Positions 56,600-64,000 of a DNA stretch of 64,000 nucleotides are shown here, piece after piece (position 1 is the stretch's first letter; each line of letters starts with the position of its first letter). The position numbers and the translations under genes were made by a program. Source of the DNA: Verrucomicrobiaceae bacterium (GTDB taxonomy: Bacteria; Pseudomonadota; Gammaproteobacteria; Pseudomonadales; CAMLJR01). The DNA lies in assembly GCA_028293825.1 (NCBI GenBank), contig JAQGNY010000010.1, forward strand, positions 1-64,000. Direction: 5' to 3'. The notes under the pieces are model-generated. The model did no database searches, had not been told where the DNA came from, and worked only from the letters and a program-made list of their open reading frames with translations.

Positions 56600-57802
56600 T
56601 TACTGCGTTAACTTAAATACGATGGGTATAAGCGTCTCGAAAATGGCACCTTGTAATTCGTCACTCGGTTTTGGGAATGGCGCTGCTTTCTGTGCTGCAC
56701 GTTCCGCCGCTGCATCAAGCAAATCGTCAGCAGGTTGAACAATTTCGAAACTGGCCAGACTGCCGTTACGGTCGACTTTGACCTTCACCATCACCAAACC
56801 TTCGATGCTTTCTTTAATAGCTCGCTTCGGGTAATCGATATTTTTCACCACCAGCTTGCGCAGCTGGCCGATGTATTCGCTGCGTAAAATCCGTTGCTTC
56901 TCTGCATCGGGGTTTAGCGCGGCAACGACTGGCGTAGCAGCAGTCTGGGCCGGGTCAGCGGCTGGTGCGGGTAATGCTGTTGCTGGAGCGGATGCAACTT
57001 CCTTGGCTTTTTGTTCGGCTTCAGGTTTCGCGGCTGCGACGGGTTCGGCTTTTTTCACCGGAGCGGCTGGTGCTGAAACCGGTGCCGGCGGCGGTGTTGG
57101 ATGTGGCGCCGCGCTCGGAGCTGCTGCTGTTACCGCGCTGGTAGCGCTGGCGACGGCTGCTTCAGATTCGGTTTTAAAGCCCCAGCCGGCGATCACTTTT
57201 TTGCGTGCATCGTTCGGATGAACGGTGTTGAAACGCGCGACCAAATCGGCGCCGGTTTTGTCTTTCGGCAGGTCGAGAATATCGCGCTTAAATTCAGAGC
57301 TGGGCGGGCGCTGACCAACCCACGTATTCAACAGCATCGTAAATAACGCGGCATTGTCGGTACGCAGCGCGGTCACACCGTTCAGCGAAACCAGCGTGGT
57401 GTTGTTAGCAGTGAGTTCGATGATGAGCTGATCGCCTTCCACCAAGTCACCCTTTGGAATACTGCTGAACGCGACGATATCCAATGCATTCGCATTGATG
57501 ATCGCACTGGGGTTATTAATGGTGATTAATTGGTTGAGCATTTGCGCGAAGCGCAGCGCCGGCCAGCGATCGGCCGTGATGTGCAATTCCATGCGCTTTT
57601 TGCCGGGCATATTGGCGATCGCTGCAGCGTCGTGACCGGGCCAGCCGAGATAGAGCGCGCCGACGTAATATTCCTTGCGCAACTGCTCGAAGCTGGCAAT
57701 ACCGTTAATGCTGAGATCGCCGTTTTGTGCGTTGGCTGTCGTTACGTTTAAAAGGATCAACCAGGTGGTGGTAACAAAAAACCGTACTAGGTGCTTCATC
57801 AT
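56600..57802 (-). CDS. TonB C-terminal protein with chalcone-isomerase-like N-domain
   Basis: A 400-aa exported protein: a signal peptide (about 1-25), a domain (about 30-195) resembling bacterial chalcone-isomerase-like proteins (YYVGALYLGW), then a Pro/Ala linker rich in Lys and Glu (about 220-300), and a C-terminal TonB domain (about 310-400, YPKRAIKESIEGLVMVKVKV). TonB domains couple the inner membrane to outer-membrane receptors. No membrane helix other than the signal is seen, so its anchor is unclear. Confidence 0.75.
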   Translation of the reverse strand: MMKHLVRFFVTTTWLILLNVTTANAQNGDLSINGIASFEQLRKEYYVGALYLGWPGHDAAAIANMPGKKRMELHITADRWPALRFAQMLNQLITINNPSAIINANALDIVAFSSIPKGDLVEGDQLIIELTANNTTLVSLNGVTALRTDNAALFTMLLNTWVGQRPPSSEFKRDILDLPKDKTGADLVARFNTVHPNDARKKVIAGWGFKTESEAAVASATSAVTAAAPSAAPHPTPPPAPVSAPAAPVKKAEPVAAAKPEAEQKAKEVASAPATALPAPAADPAQTAATPVVAALNPDAEKQRILRSEYIGQLRKLVVKNIDYPKRAIKESIEGLVMVKVKVDRNGSLASFEIVQPADDLLDAAAERAAQKAAPFPKPSDELQGAIFETLIPIVFKLTQ

Positions 57803-58080
57803 TATTATGCCGCTGTATCTGCCGTGATAAATCAGGTCCCGTTCAACGGTACCTGCCAGTGAGTTGACATTATCGAGCGCTGGGCCGCGACAATGTGTCC
57901 GGTTCGTCTAAACCGACGCTAAAGATAGACCATAATTCTGACGCCAGCGAACCCGATATCAATCGCAGAAATACATAAACTATGCTGTGCATCACGGTAA
58001 GCGTGACTACAGTTAAGTGGTAATACTCCTCGGGCAGAGGTCACAACAATTACGCGGGTTTACCCTGCGGACGTGCGTCG

Positions 58081-58752
58081 ATGAATATAAAAGAAATACG
58101 ACAAATCCCCAGCGGGGAGTTAGTTACGTTGCTGGCACGCATTCCCTTTTTTAAGGAATTGCGTTTGCGCGACGAAGATCAGCTGCAGCTGCTGCTGACC
58201 TACAGTTGTCTGGTCGAATTGGCGCCCGGCGAAACCATCATGAGGCGCGGGCAAAAAGGCACGTGGCTGTATTTCCTGGTCAAGGGCAAGCTGCTTGTCT
58301 ATCGCGATGAGCCCAGTCCTACCGACGAAATTAATGTCATAACTCCCGGCGAATTGTTTGGCGATCTGGCGCAGCTTGGCGATCACGAGCGCAAAGCCAC
58401 GGTCGCCGCCTCGCCGGATCGCAGTGCATTGTTGTTCGCCTGCGATTTCAAAGCCTTCGGCGCGCTGGATAATTTGAGCCAAGTGCATCTCAACACCAAA
58501 TTGCTGTTTTATCGCACAGTCGTGCATAGCGTGCGCTGGCGGCTGGAGGTTTTACGCATGGAGCAACCGCAGCATCCGCTGGTCAGTGATTTGCTGAAAA
58601 TGCCGGTGTATTCCGGTGCGCGCGATAGCGCTGACGAATTGCGGGCGTTACATCAACAGGCGCGCAGCCTTGCCGATATTCTCGAACGCTGGAATCGTGA
58701 AGACGGCAAAATCGATGAATTCTTCGTCGCCAACACCGCTGCGGCGTCGTGA
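58081..58752 (+). CDS. Cyclic-nucleotide-binding domain protein
   Basis: A 223-aa cytoplasmic protein with a single cNMP-binding beta barrel (about 15-140; ETIMRRGQKGTWLYFLVKGKL, then GELFGDLAQLGD). It has no helix-turn-helix, unlike CRP, and the C-terminal part (about 150-223) is helical. It may sense cyclic nucleotide or act as a partner of the CheY-like regulator encoded 105 bp downstream. Confidence 0.82.
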   Translation: MNIKEIRQIPSGELVTLLARIPFFKELRLRDEDQLQLLLTYSCLVELAPGETIMRRGQKGTWLYFLVKGKLLVYRDEPSPTDEINVITPGELFGDLAQLGDHERKATVAASPDRSALLFACDFKAFGALDNLSQVHLNTKLLFYRTVVHSVRWRLEVLRMEQPQHPLVSDLLKMPVYSGARDSADELRALHQQARSLADILERWNREDGKIDEFFVANTAAAS

Positions 58753-58857
58753 TTGCAATCGCTTAAGCAAAAAATGCAGGTCTGCACGGCAATTCTGTGC
58801 GAGCTGGCTATACTCAGGGCTTACGTGTGGTAATCCAGCCGGTGAGCTTTCATCTCG

Positions 58858-59223
58858 ATGTCCATTCCATTGCTGATCTGTGACGACTCCAACATGGCGC
58901 GCAAACAGGTGTTGCGCTCTCTGCCCGAAGGTTGGGATGTCGAAGTGACTTTCGCGACTAATGGCGTCGAAGGTTTGGCGGCAATTCGTGCCGGCAAAGG
59001 TGAAATGGTTTTTCTCGATCTGACCATGCCGGAAATGGACGGTTACGGTGTGCTGGAGCACATTCGCAGCGAGGGCTTGAAGTCGGTCGTGATTGTTATC
59101 TCGGCGGATATTCAACCGGAAGCGCGCGATCGCGTTAGAAAGTTGGGGGCACTGGAGTTTATTCAGAAGCCGATCAACGGCGAAAAATTAATGCACACAT
59201 TGAAAGAATTTGGTTTGTTGTAA
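58858..59223 (+). CDS. CheY-like single-domain response regulator
   Basis: A 121-aa receiver with no output domain. It has the acid pocket CDDSNMARK, phospho-acceptor Asp in FLDLTMPEMDG, Ser in VISADI and Lys in IQKPING. The sequence is closer to stand-alone regulators than to the flagellar-motor CheY. ATG 58858 follows a GGTGAG. It follows the cNMP-binding gene. Confidence 0.9.
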   Translation: MSIPLLICDDSNMARKQVLRSLPEGWDVEVTFATNGVEGLAAIRAGKGEMVFLDLTMPEMDGYGVLEHIRSEGLKSVVIVISADIQPEARDRVRKLGALEFIQKPINGEKLMHTLKEFGLL

Positions 59224-59250
59224 TTCGTCACCGCCTGCGTATTTTTTTCG

Positions 59251-59856
59251 CTACATATCGCCCACGTACCAACGATCACGCCACGCATCCATCACTCGCG
59301 CCGGATACCACAGTTTTCCGTAACTTCCGTTGTAGCGGGCCAGCGCATTCATCCAGCTGCCGCTTTCTTTCTGCATGTAGTACTTCAATATCTGGCAGCC
59401 GTAACGCAGATTAGTGTTCACATCGGTGAGATTGTCCTCCGAGTGTCCGATTTCGTTTTTCCAAAATGGCATGACCTGCATTAAACCCTGAGCGCCAGCG
59501 CGGGAAATGGCGTAGTGATCGAATTTACTTTCTACCTGAATTAACGCGAGCACCAAATCGGGTTTCAATTGCGCGCGCTTGGCTTCGCGATGAATTGCGC
59601 GCAGCAAATTCAAGCGCTCTTCCGGATTCGGCATAAATGGCGTGAGCCGTGTCGACATATCGAGCAGCCATACTTCGGCGTCGAAGCGATCGGCAAAACT
59701 ATCCGATTTGTCGATGGCTGCTTTTAGAAATACGCGCATTTCTGCGCGTTCCTGTTCGTCGCGCGGCATACCGCCGGCGTGTGCAACAGGTGCATACGCC
59801 AGCGCTAAAACGACGAGCAGATTAAGTGCGCGGAATGTGTTGTTGAATAAAAGCAT
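59251..59856 (-). CDS. Lytic transglycosylase (SLT family)
   Basis: A 201-aa exported muramidase cleaving peptidoglycan. A signal peptide ([17 protein letters not shown]) precedes the SLT domain with the catalytic Glu in [22 protein letters not shown], then GLMQVMPFW and [14 protein letters not shown]. Its start overlaps the end of proS by 35 nt. Confidence 0.92.
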   Translation of the reverse strand: MLLFNNTFRALNLLVVLALAYAPVAHAGGMPRDEQERAEMRVFLKAAIDKSDSFADRFDAEVWLLDMSTRLTPFMPNPEERLNLLRAIHREAKRAQLKPDLVLALIQVESKFDHYAISRAGAQGLMQVMPFWKNEIGHSEDNLTDVNTNLRYGCQILKYYMQKESGSWMNALARYNGSYGKLWYPARVMDAWRDRWYVGDM

Positions 59857-61564
59857 CGACTTCGCTTAACAGAATTTCACGCGCTTCCGCTTCGCGTCGA
59901 CCCTTGTATTCCAGTTTGCTTTCCGCCAAACCACGGTCGCCGATAACGAAGCGGTGTGGAATGCCGATCAAATCGATATCGGCGAATTTCACGCCGGGGC
60001 GCTCATTGCGATCATCGAGTAACACAGCATAGCCCATTGCCTGCAACTGGCTGTAAAGCGCATCGGCCTGGGCACGCACCGCTTCCGATTTCTGTGCATT
60101 GAGCGGCACCACGGCAATTTGAAACGGCGCCAGCGCATCCGGCCAGATGATGCCTTTGTCGTCGTGATTCTGTTCTATAGCCGCAGCGACGACGCGGCTC
60201 ACGCCGATGCCGTAACAGCCCATCACGGCGATTTGTTCGCGGCCTTCTTCGTTCAGCACTTTTGCATTTAACGGTGTGGAGTATTTGGTGCCGAGCTGAA
60301 AAATATGACCGACTTCGATGCCGCGTTTGATCTGCAAATTGCCATGGCCGTCGGGGCTGGGATCGCCTTCGACGACATTGCGTAAATCCGCAATCTGCGG
60401 CAACGGCAGATCGCGCTCCCAATTGGCGCCGGTGAGATGAAAGCCATCTTCGTTGGCGCCGATTACGAAATCGGCAAGATGCGCAGCGCTGCGATCCGCG
60501 ATGATCGGAATCGTCAAGCCGATAGGCCCGAGCGAGCCGGGCTTGCAGCCGATGATTTTCTGAATTTGCTCGTCGCTGGCAAATTGCAACGGTTTAGCGA
60601 CACCGGCGACTTTTTCCGCCTTGATATCGTTGAGCTCGTGATCGCCGCGCAATACCAACGCAACTAATGAAGCGGTTTTTCCTGCTTTTTGTTCATCGTC
60701 CGTGATGGCACCGAGCACGATTAATGTTTTCAGCGTTTGCCGCGCATCGATTTTTAATAACGCGCTGATTTCCGCAATCGTGTGTGCATTCGGCGTTGCG
60801 ATTTTTTGCAGCGTTTGCGTCGCTGCCGCGCGTGCCGCAATGGGTGCTATCGCTTCGGCCATTTCGACATTCGCGGCGTAATCGCTGCTGTCGGAAAACG
60901 CAATGTCGTCTTCGCCGGATGCGGCCAACACATGAAATTCGTGCGAACCGGTGCCGCCGATCGAACCGGTATCGGCCAACACAGGGCGAAAGTTCAGACC
61001 GAGACGCGAGAAAATATTGCAGTACGCGCGGTGCATGATGGCGTACGTTTCCAGCAGCGATTCATGATCTTTATGAAACGAGTACGCATCTTTCATGATG
61101 AATTCGCGTGCGCGCATTACACCGAAACGCGGCCGAATTTCATCGCGAAATTTGGTTTGAATCTGATAAAAATTCACCGGCAATTGTTTGTAACTTTTTA
61201 TTTCGTTGCGAAACAAATCGGTGATGACTTCCTCATGCGTCGGTCCCAAACAAAACGCGCGGTCGTGACGATCGCCAAGGCGCAATAATTCCGCGCCGTA
61301 TTGTTCCCAGCGGCCCGACTCCTGCCACAACTCCGCTGGCTGCACGACCGGCATCAATACTTCCTGCGCGCCGGCATTGTTCATTTCTTCGCGCACGACG
61401 GCTTCCACTCTGCGCAATACGCGCAAACCGAGCGGCAACCATGTATACAAACCCGAGGCGAGTTTGCGAATTAAGCCGGCGCGCAGCATCAATTGGTGAC
61501 TGATGACTTCAGCGTCGGCGGGCGTTTCCTTTTGAGTAGCGAGAAGAAATTGGCTTGCGCGCAT
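59822..61564 (-). CDS. proS: Prolyl-tRNA synthetase
   Basis: ProS charges tRNA-Pro. From ATG 61564 ([19 protein letters not shown]) it is 580 aa. The class II motifs are visible ([17 protein letters not shown] and DAYSFH), with an inserted editing domain (about 225-385) that hydrolyses mischarged Ala-tRNA, and the anticodon-binding C-terminal part. A start at 61582 is less likely by family comparison. Confidence 0.97.
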   Translation of the reverse strand: MRASQFLLATQKETPADAEVISHQLMLRAGLIRKLASGLYTWLPLGLRVLRRVEAVVREEMNNAGAQEVLMPVVQPAELWQESGRWEQYGAELLRLGDRHDRAFCLGPTHEEVITDLFRNEIKSYKQLPVNFYQIQTKFRDEIRPRFGVMRAREFIMKDAYSFHKDHESLLETYAIMHRAYCNIFSRLGLNFRPVLADTGSIGGTGSHEFHVLAASGEDDIAFSDSSDYAANVEMAEAIAPIAARAAATQTLQKIATPNAHTIAEISALLKIDARQTLKTLIVLGAITDDEQKAGKTASLVALVLRGDHELNDIKAEKVAGVAKPLQFASDEQIQKIIGCKPGSLGPIGLTIPIIADRSAAHLADFVIGANEDGFHLTGANWERDLPLPQIADLRNVVEGDPSPDGHGNLQIKRGIEVGHIFQLGTKYSTPLNAKVLNEEGREQIAVMGCYGIGVSRVVAAAIEQNHDDKGIIWPDALAPFQIAVVPLNAQKSEAVRAQADALYSQLQAMGYAVLLDDRNERPGVKFADIDLIGIPHRFVIGDRGLAESKLEYKGRREAEAREILLSEVDAFIQQHIPRT

Positions 61565-61635
61565 GACGGTTGTGGCTTCCAATAATCGAAAAGAGCAGGC
61601 ATTTTACGATTGATCGCGGTGTTGGAGGAAGAATC

Positions 61636-62067
61636 ATGTTCGAGTTGCATACCCAATTGATCAAAGACAGCGTCATGGTGGGCGATTTGAGCTTGAGCCG
61701 CGTGTTGCTGTGCAACGATTCGCAATACCCGTGGCTGATATTGGTGCCGCGCCGCGCCGATGTGGTCGAGTTATTTCAATTGTCGCGTATCGATCAACAG
61801 CAGTTGCTCGATGAAATCAGTGCTGTTAGCGCGGCGCTGGCGGGACATTTTCGCGCCGACAAAATGAATGTCGCGGCGCTCGGCAATGTCGTTCCGCAAT
61901 TGCATGTGCACATCATTGCGCGCTTTAAAGAGGATGCAGCATGGCCGCGCCCGGTGTGGGGCGTGCAGCCCGCCGTCGCCTATGCGGATGAAACCTTACA
62001 GCAGCGCATGACCGAGCTGGAACAACTGCTATTGCCGCATGGCCTGCAATCGGCACGTTCGCTTTAA
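61636..62067 (+). CDS. HIT-family nucleotide hydrolase
   Basis: A 143-aa protein from ATG 61636 (GGAGGAAG upstream) of the HIT family, which hydrolyses nucleotide phosphoramidates or dinucleoside phosphates. The motif reads QLHVHIIAR: the first His of the classic HxHxH is Gln, while the two following His, including the nucleophile position, remain. It lies 5 bp before lhgO. Confidence 0.85.
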   Translation: MFELHTQLIKDSVMVGDLSLSRVLLCNDSQYPWLILVPRRADVVELFQLSRIDQQQLLDEISAVSAALAGHFRADKMNVAALGNVVPQLHVHIIARFKEDAAWPRPVWGVQPAVAYADETLQQRMTELEQLLLPHGLQSARSL

Positions 62068-62072
62068 TTCGG

Positions 62073-63308
62073 ATGAAATACGATTTCATCGTAATTGGTG
62101 GCGGTATTGTCGGCGCTGCCACCGCATGGCAATTAATTCAAACCTATCCCTCGCGTTCGACTTTATTAGTCGAGAAAGAAAGCGATTTCGCGCGCCATCA
62201 AACCGGGCGCAACAGCGGCGTTATTCATGCGGGCGTCTACTACGCACCGGGAAGTCTTAAAGCGCAGTTCTGCAAAGAGGGCGCTGCGGCAACCATCGCT
62301 TTTTGTCGCGAGCATAATTTGCCGTGGCAACAATGCGGGAAATTATTGATCGCCACCAGTGCGCTGGAAATAGAGCGCATGCACGCGCTGTTTAAGCGGT
62401 GCCAGCAAAACGAAATTGCGGTGGAATTGCTGACCCGGACGCAACTGCGTGAGCGTGAGCCAAATATAAGCGGTGAAGGCGCGATCTATGTGCCCGCGAC
62501 GGGGATGACCGATTACGCCGCTATTTGTCGCAAGCTTTTGCAATTATTCGTTGCGGCTGGCGGGTCGGTGCGCGCGAGTACCGAAGTAAAAACGATTGTC
62601 GAGCACGCTAATAGCATCTCGATAATTACGAGCCGCGACGAAGAACTGCGCGGTGATTATTTAATTTCGTGCGCCGGTGTGATGGCGGATCGCTTGGCGC
62701 GGTCACAGGGGTTGCGCGCCGATTTTCGTATCGTGCCGTTTCGCGGCGAATATTTTCGACTGCGCGACAATTCCGCATTGGACAATGTCCCGCTGGACCA
62801 TGCCGCGCTGAATGTATCCCATCATATTTATCCAATACCCGATCCGACGCTGCCTTTTCTTGGCATTCATCTGACGCGCATGATCGATGGCGGCATTACC
62901 ATCGGCCCCAATGCGGTGTTGGCGCCCGGGCGTGAGGCATACACAAATGCGCGGGTTAATTGGGGCGATATGACAGATATGGCGATGTTTTCAGGGTTTT
63001 GGCGTCTGCTGCCGCAATATTGGCAGCAGGGCGCACGTGAATTGAGAAACAGTTTATTTATCGATGCGTATCTGCGTGAGGCGCAAAAATATTGTCCGCA
63101 TTTAACGCGCGAAGATTTGTTGCCCCATCCTTCCGGTATTCGTGCGCAGGCTGTCGATCGTACCGGCAAACTTGTGCAGGATTTTTTGTTTGTTGAAAGC
63201 ACTCGCAGCTTACATGTATGCAATGCGCCATCGCCTGCAGCGACATCGGCAATTCCTATTGCGCGTCACATTGTTGAGCGAATTTCCCCGCGTTTTTCTG
63301 CTGTTTAA
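62073..63308 (+). CDS. lhgO: L-2-hydroxyglutarate oxidase
   Basis: LhgO is a membrane-associated FAD enzyme oxidising L-2-hydroxyglutarate to 2-oxoglutarate. The 411-aa protein has the Rossmann FAD motif FIVIGGGIVGAATAW, RHQTGRNSGVIHAGVYY and a late FAD loop (APSPAATSA). Length and order match the family. Confidence 0.93.
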   Translation: MKYDFIVIGGGIVGAATAWQLIQTYPSRSTLLVEKESDFARHQTGRNSGVIHAGVYYAPGSLKAQFCKEGAAATIAFCREHNLPWQQCGKLLIATSALEIERMHALFKRCQQNEIAVELLTRTQLREREPNISGEGAIYVPATGMTDYAAICRKLLQLFVAAGGSVRASTEVKTIVEHANSISIITSRDEELRGDYLISCAGVMADRLARSQGLRADFRIVPFRGEYFRLRDNSALDNVPLDHAALNVSHHIYPIPDPTLPFLGIHLTRMIDGGITIGPNAVLAPGREAYTNARVNWGDMTDMAMFSGFWRLLPQYWQQGARELRNSLFIDAYLREAQKYCPHLTREDLLPHPSGIRAQAVDRTGKLVQDFLFVESTRSLHVCNAPSPAATSAIPIARHIVERISPRFSAV

Positions 63309-63502
63309 GCAGCGTCGAATCAAAAAAGCCGTGAAAATCAGCCTTTTTTCACCGTTGTGGTAGAAAAATGCTTGTATTGCAGTATTTGTTCGTCTATATG
63401 TTGCGCAGACATTTGCTGACGATGCGTAATTTATCGGTTTTTCTAGCTAAATTTGCGTAGCAGCAGTGTCGTTGGGGTGAATTCAACTCGCATAGGATCC
63501 TA

Positions 63503-63952
63503 ATGATGGCAACGATAAAAGCTGCACCAAAGAAAGCTGCACCGAAGAAAGCCGCACCAAAAACCGCCGCTAAACCGGCTGCTAAAAAAGCTGTTGCGAA
63601 AAAAGCAGTTGCTGCTGCACCGAAAAAAGCAGCGGCCGCAGTAACCGCCAAATTGTCGAAAAGCCAAGTGCTGACCACGATTGCAGAAACCACCGCGTTA
63701 ACGCGCAAACAGGTTTCCGCAGTATTCGATGAAATCGAGTCGCTGATCGAGCGCAGCATCGGCAAAAAAGGTTTGGGCGAATTTACGCTGCCCGGCCTGC
63801 TGAAAATCACCACGGTGAAAAAGCCTGCGAAAAAAGCTCGCAAAGGCATCAATCCGTTCACCGGCGAAGAAACAACATTCAAAGCCAAGCCTGCCAGCGT
63901 CGCGGTAAAAGTGCGTCCGCTGAAAAAACTGAAAGGTTTTGTTGAGGCGTAA
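63503..63952 (+). CDS. HU-family DNA-binding protein with histone H1-like tail
   Basis: A 149-aa nucleoid protein. The first about 50 residues are Lys/Ala/Pro repeats (KKAAPKKAAPK) like histone H1 tails, followed by an HU/IHF fold (SKSQVLTTIAETTALTRKQV) and the DNA-binding arm (about 110-140, PAKKARKGINPFTGEE). Such two-part HU proteins compact DNA. The start is ATG 63503 or 63506. Confidence 0.93.
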   Translation: MMATIKAAPKKAAPKKAAPKTAAKPAAKKAVAKKAVAAAPKKAAAAVTAKLSKSQVLTTIAETTALTRKQVSAVFDEIESLIERSIGKKGLGEFTLPGLLKITTVKKPAKKARKGINPFTGEETTFKAKPASVAVKVRPLKKLKGFVEA

Positions 63953-63964
63953 TTAGCTGTTTTG

Positions 63965-63992
63965 ACATCGGAGTCCTCGGGCTCCGATGTTT
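63965..63992 (+). terminator. Intrinsic terminator after the HU gene
   Basis: ACATCGGAG / CTCCGATGT, 9-bp stem, then TTT. Confidence 0.75.
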
Positions 63993-64000
63993 CACTCCCC

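Noticed and set aside
1-64000. CRISPR arrays, rRNA genes and a replication origin.
   Set aside because: No regularly spaced short direct repeats, no rRNA-like sequence and no DnaA-box cluster were seen.

Overview
The window is chromosomal DNA of a gammaproteobacterium. The evidence is conserved housekeeping order (carA-carB-greA, a divergent yhbY next to ftsH-folP-glmM-tpiA-secG-tRNA-Leu(GAG), and rplU-rpmA-obgE-proB) together with a Pseudomonas-style chemotaxis block. The genus cannot be fixed from the sequence. Synteny is broken in two places: the rlmE slot before ftsH holds only decayed fragments, and the rimP-nusA-infB block that often follows secG and tRNA-Leu is absent.

Layout. 1-6736: a chemotaxis operon (the 3' part of cheA, cheW, a soluble chemoreceptor with 270-bp internal repeats, cheR, cheD, cheB). 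6817-8844 (minus strand): a partner-switching pair like HsbR/HsbA (receiver-PP2C-ATPase protein plus a STAS protein), followed by a plus-strand degenerate HD-GYP protein and a minus-strand CorA transporter. 11480-16573: carAB-greA behind a structured leader that looks like a transcription attenuator. 16606-22851: yhbY, an rlmE relic, ftsH, folP, glmM, tpiA, secG and tRNA-Leu(GAG).

22828-32533: a 9.7-kb integrated element. Its left end lies in the 3' end of tRNA-Leu, and a copy of the tRNA end with one base missing marks the right end. It carries a P4-type integrase, an AlpA-like regulator, a RepA-like ATPase, a TubC-like docking-domain protein, an HK97 prohead protease and an HK97 major capsid protein. 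It has no portal, terminase, tail or lysis genes. This looks like a capsid-carrying phage satellite or a reduced prophage. At its right end is a separately regulated, tightly coupled three-gene cargo operon (TIGR04255-like protein plus two proteins I do not recognise). This is the best candidate for an undescribed system here, possibly anti-phage.

32557-45707: a terminator, a membrane-anchored hypothetical protein, an S46 dipeptidyl-peptidase, rplU-rpmA-obgE, proB, a YdcF-like protein, rpsT, dgkA, and an RND pump with its adaptor. 45783-64000: mixed genes: msrA, a small lipoprotein plus a 771-aa secreted protein, rsmE, rimO, a DUF899 protein, a lipidated hydratase-like protein, rluA, a bacterial CULT (cereblon-type) domain protein divergent from a methyltransferase, a TonB-C fusion protein, a cNMP-binding protein, a CheY-like regulator, a lytic transglycosylase, proS, a HIT protein, lhgO and a histone-H1-tailed HU protein.

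All calls come from reading motifs and translated sequence; no database search was run.
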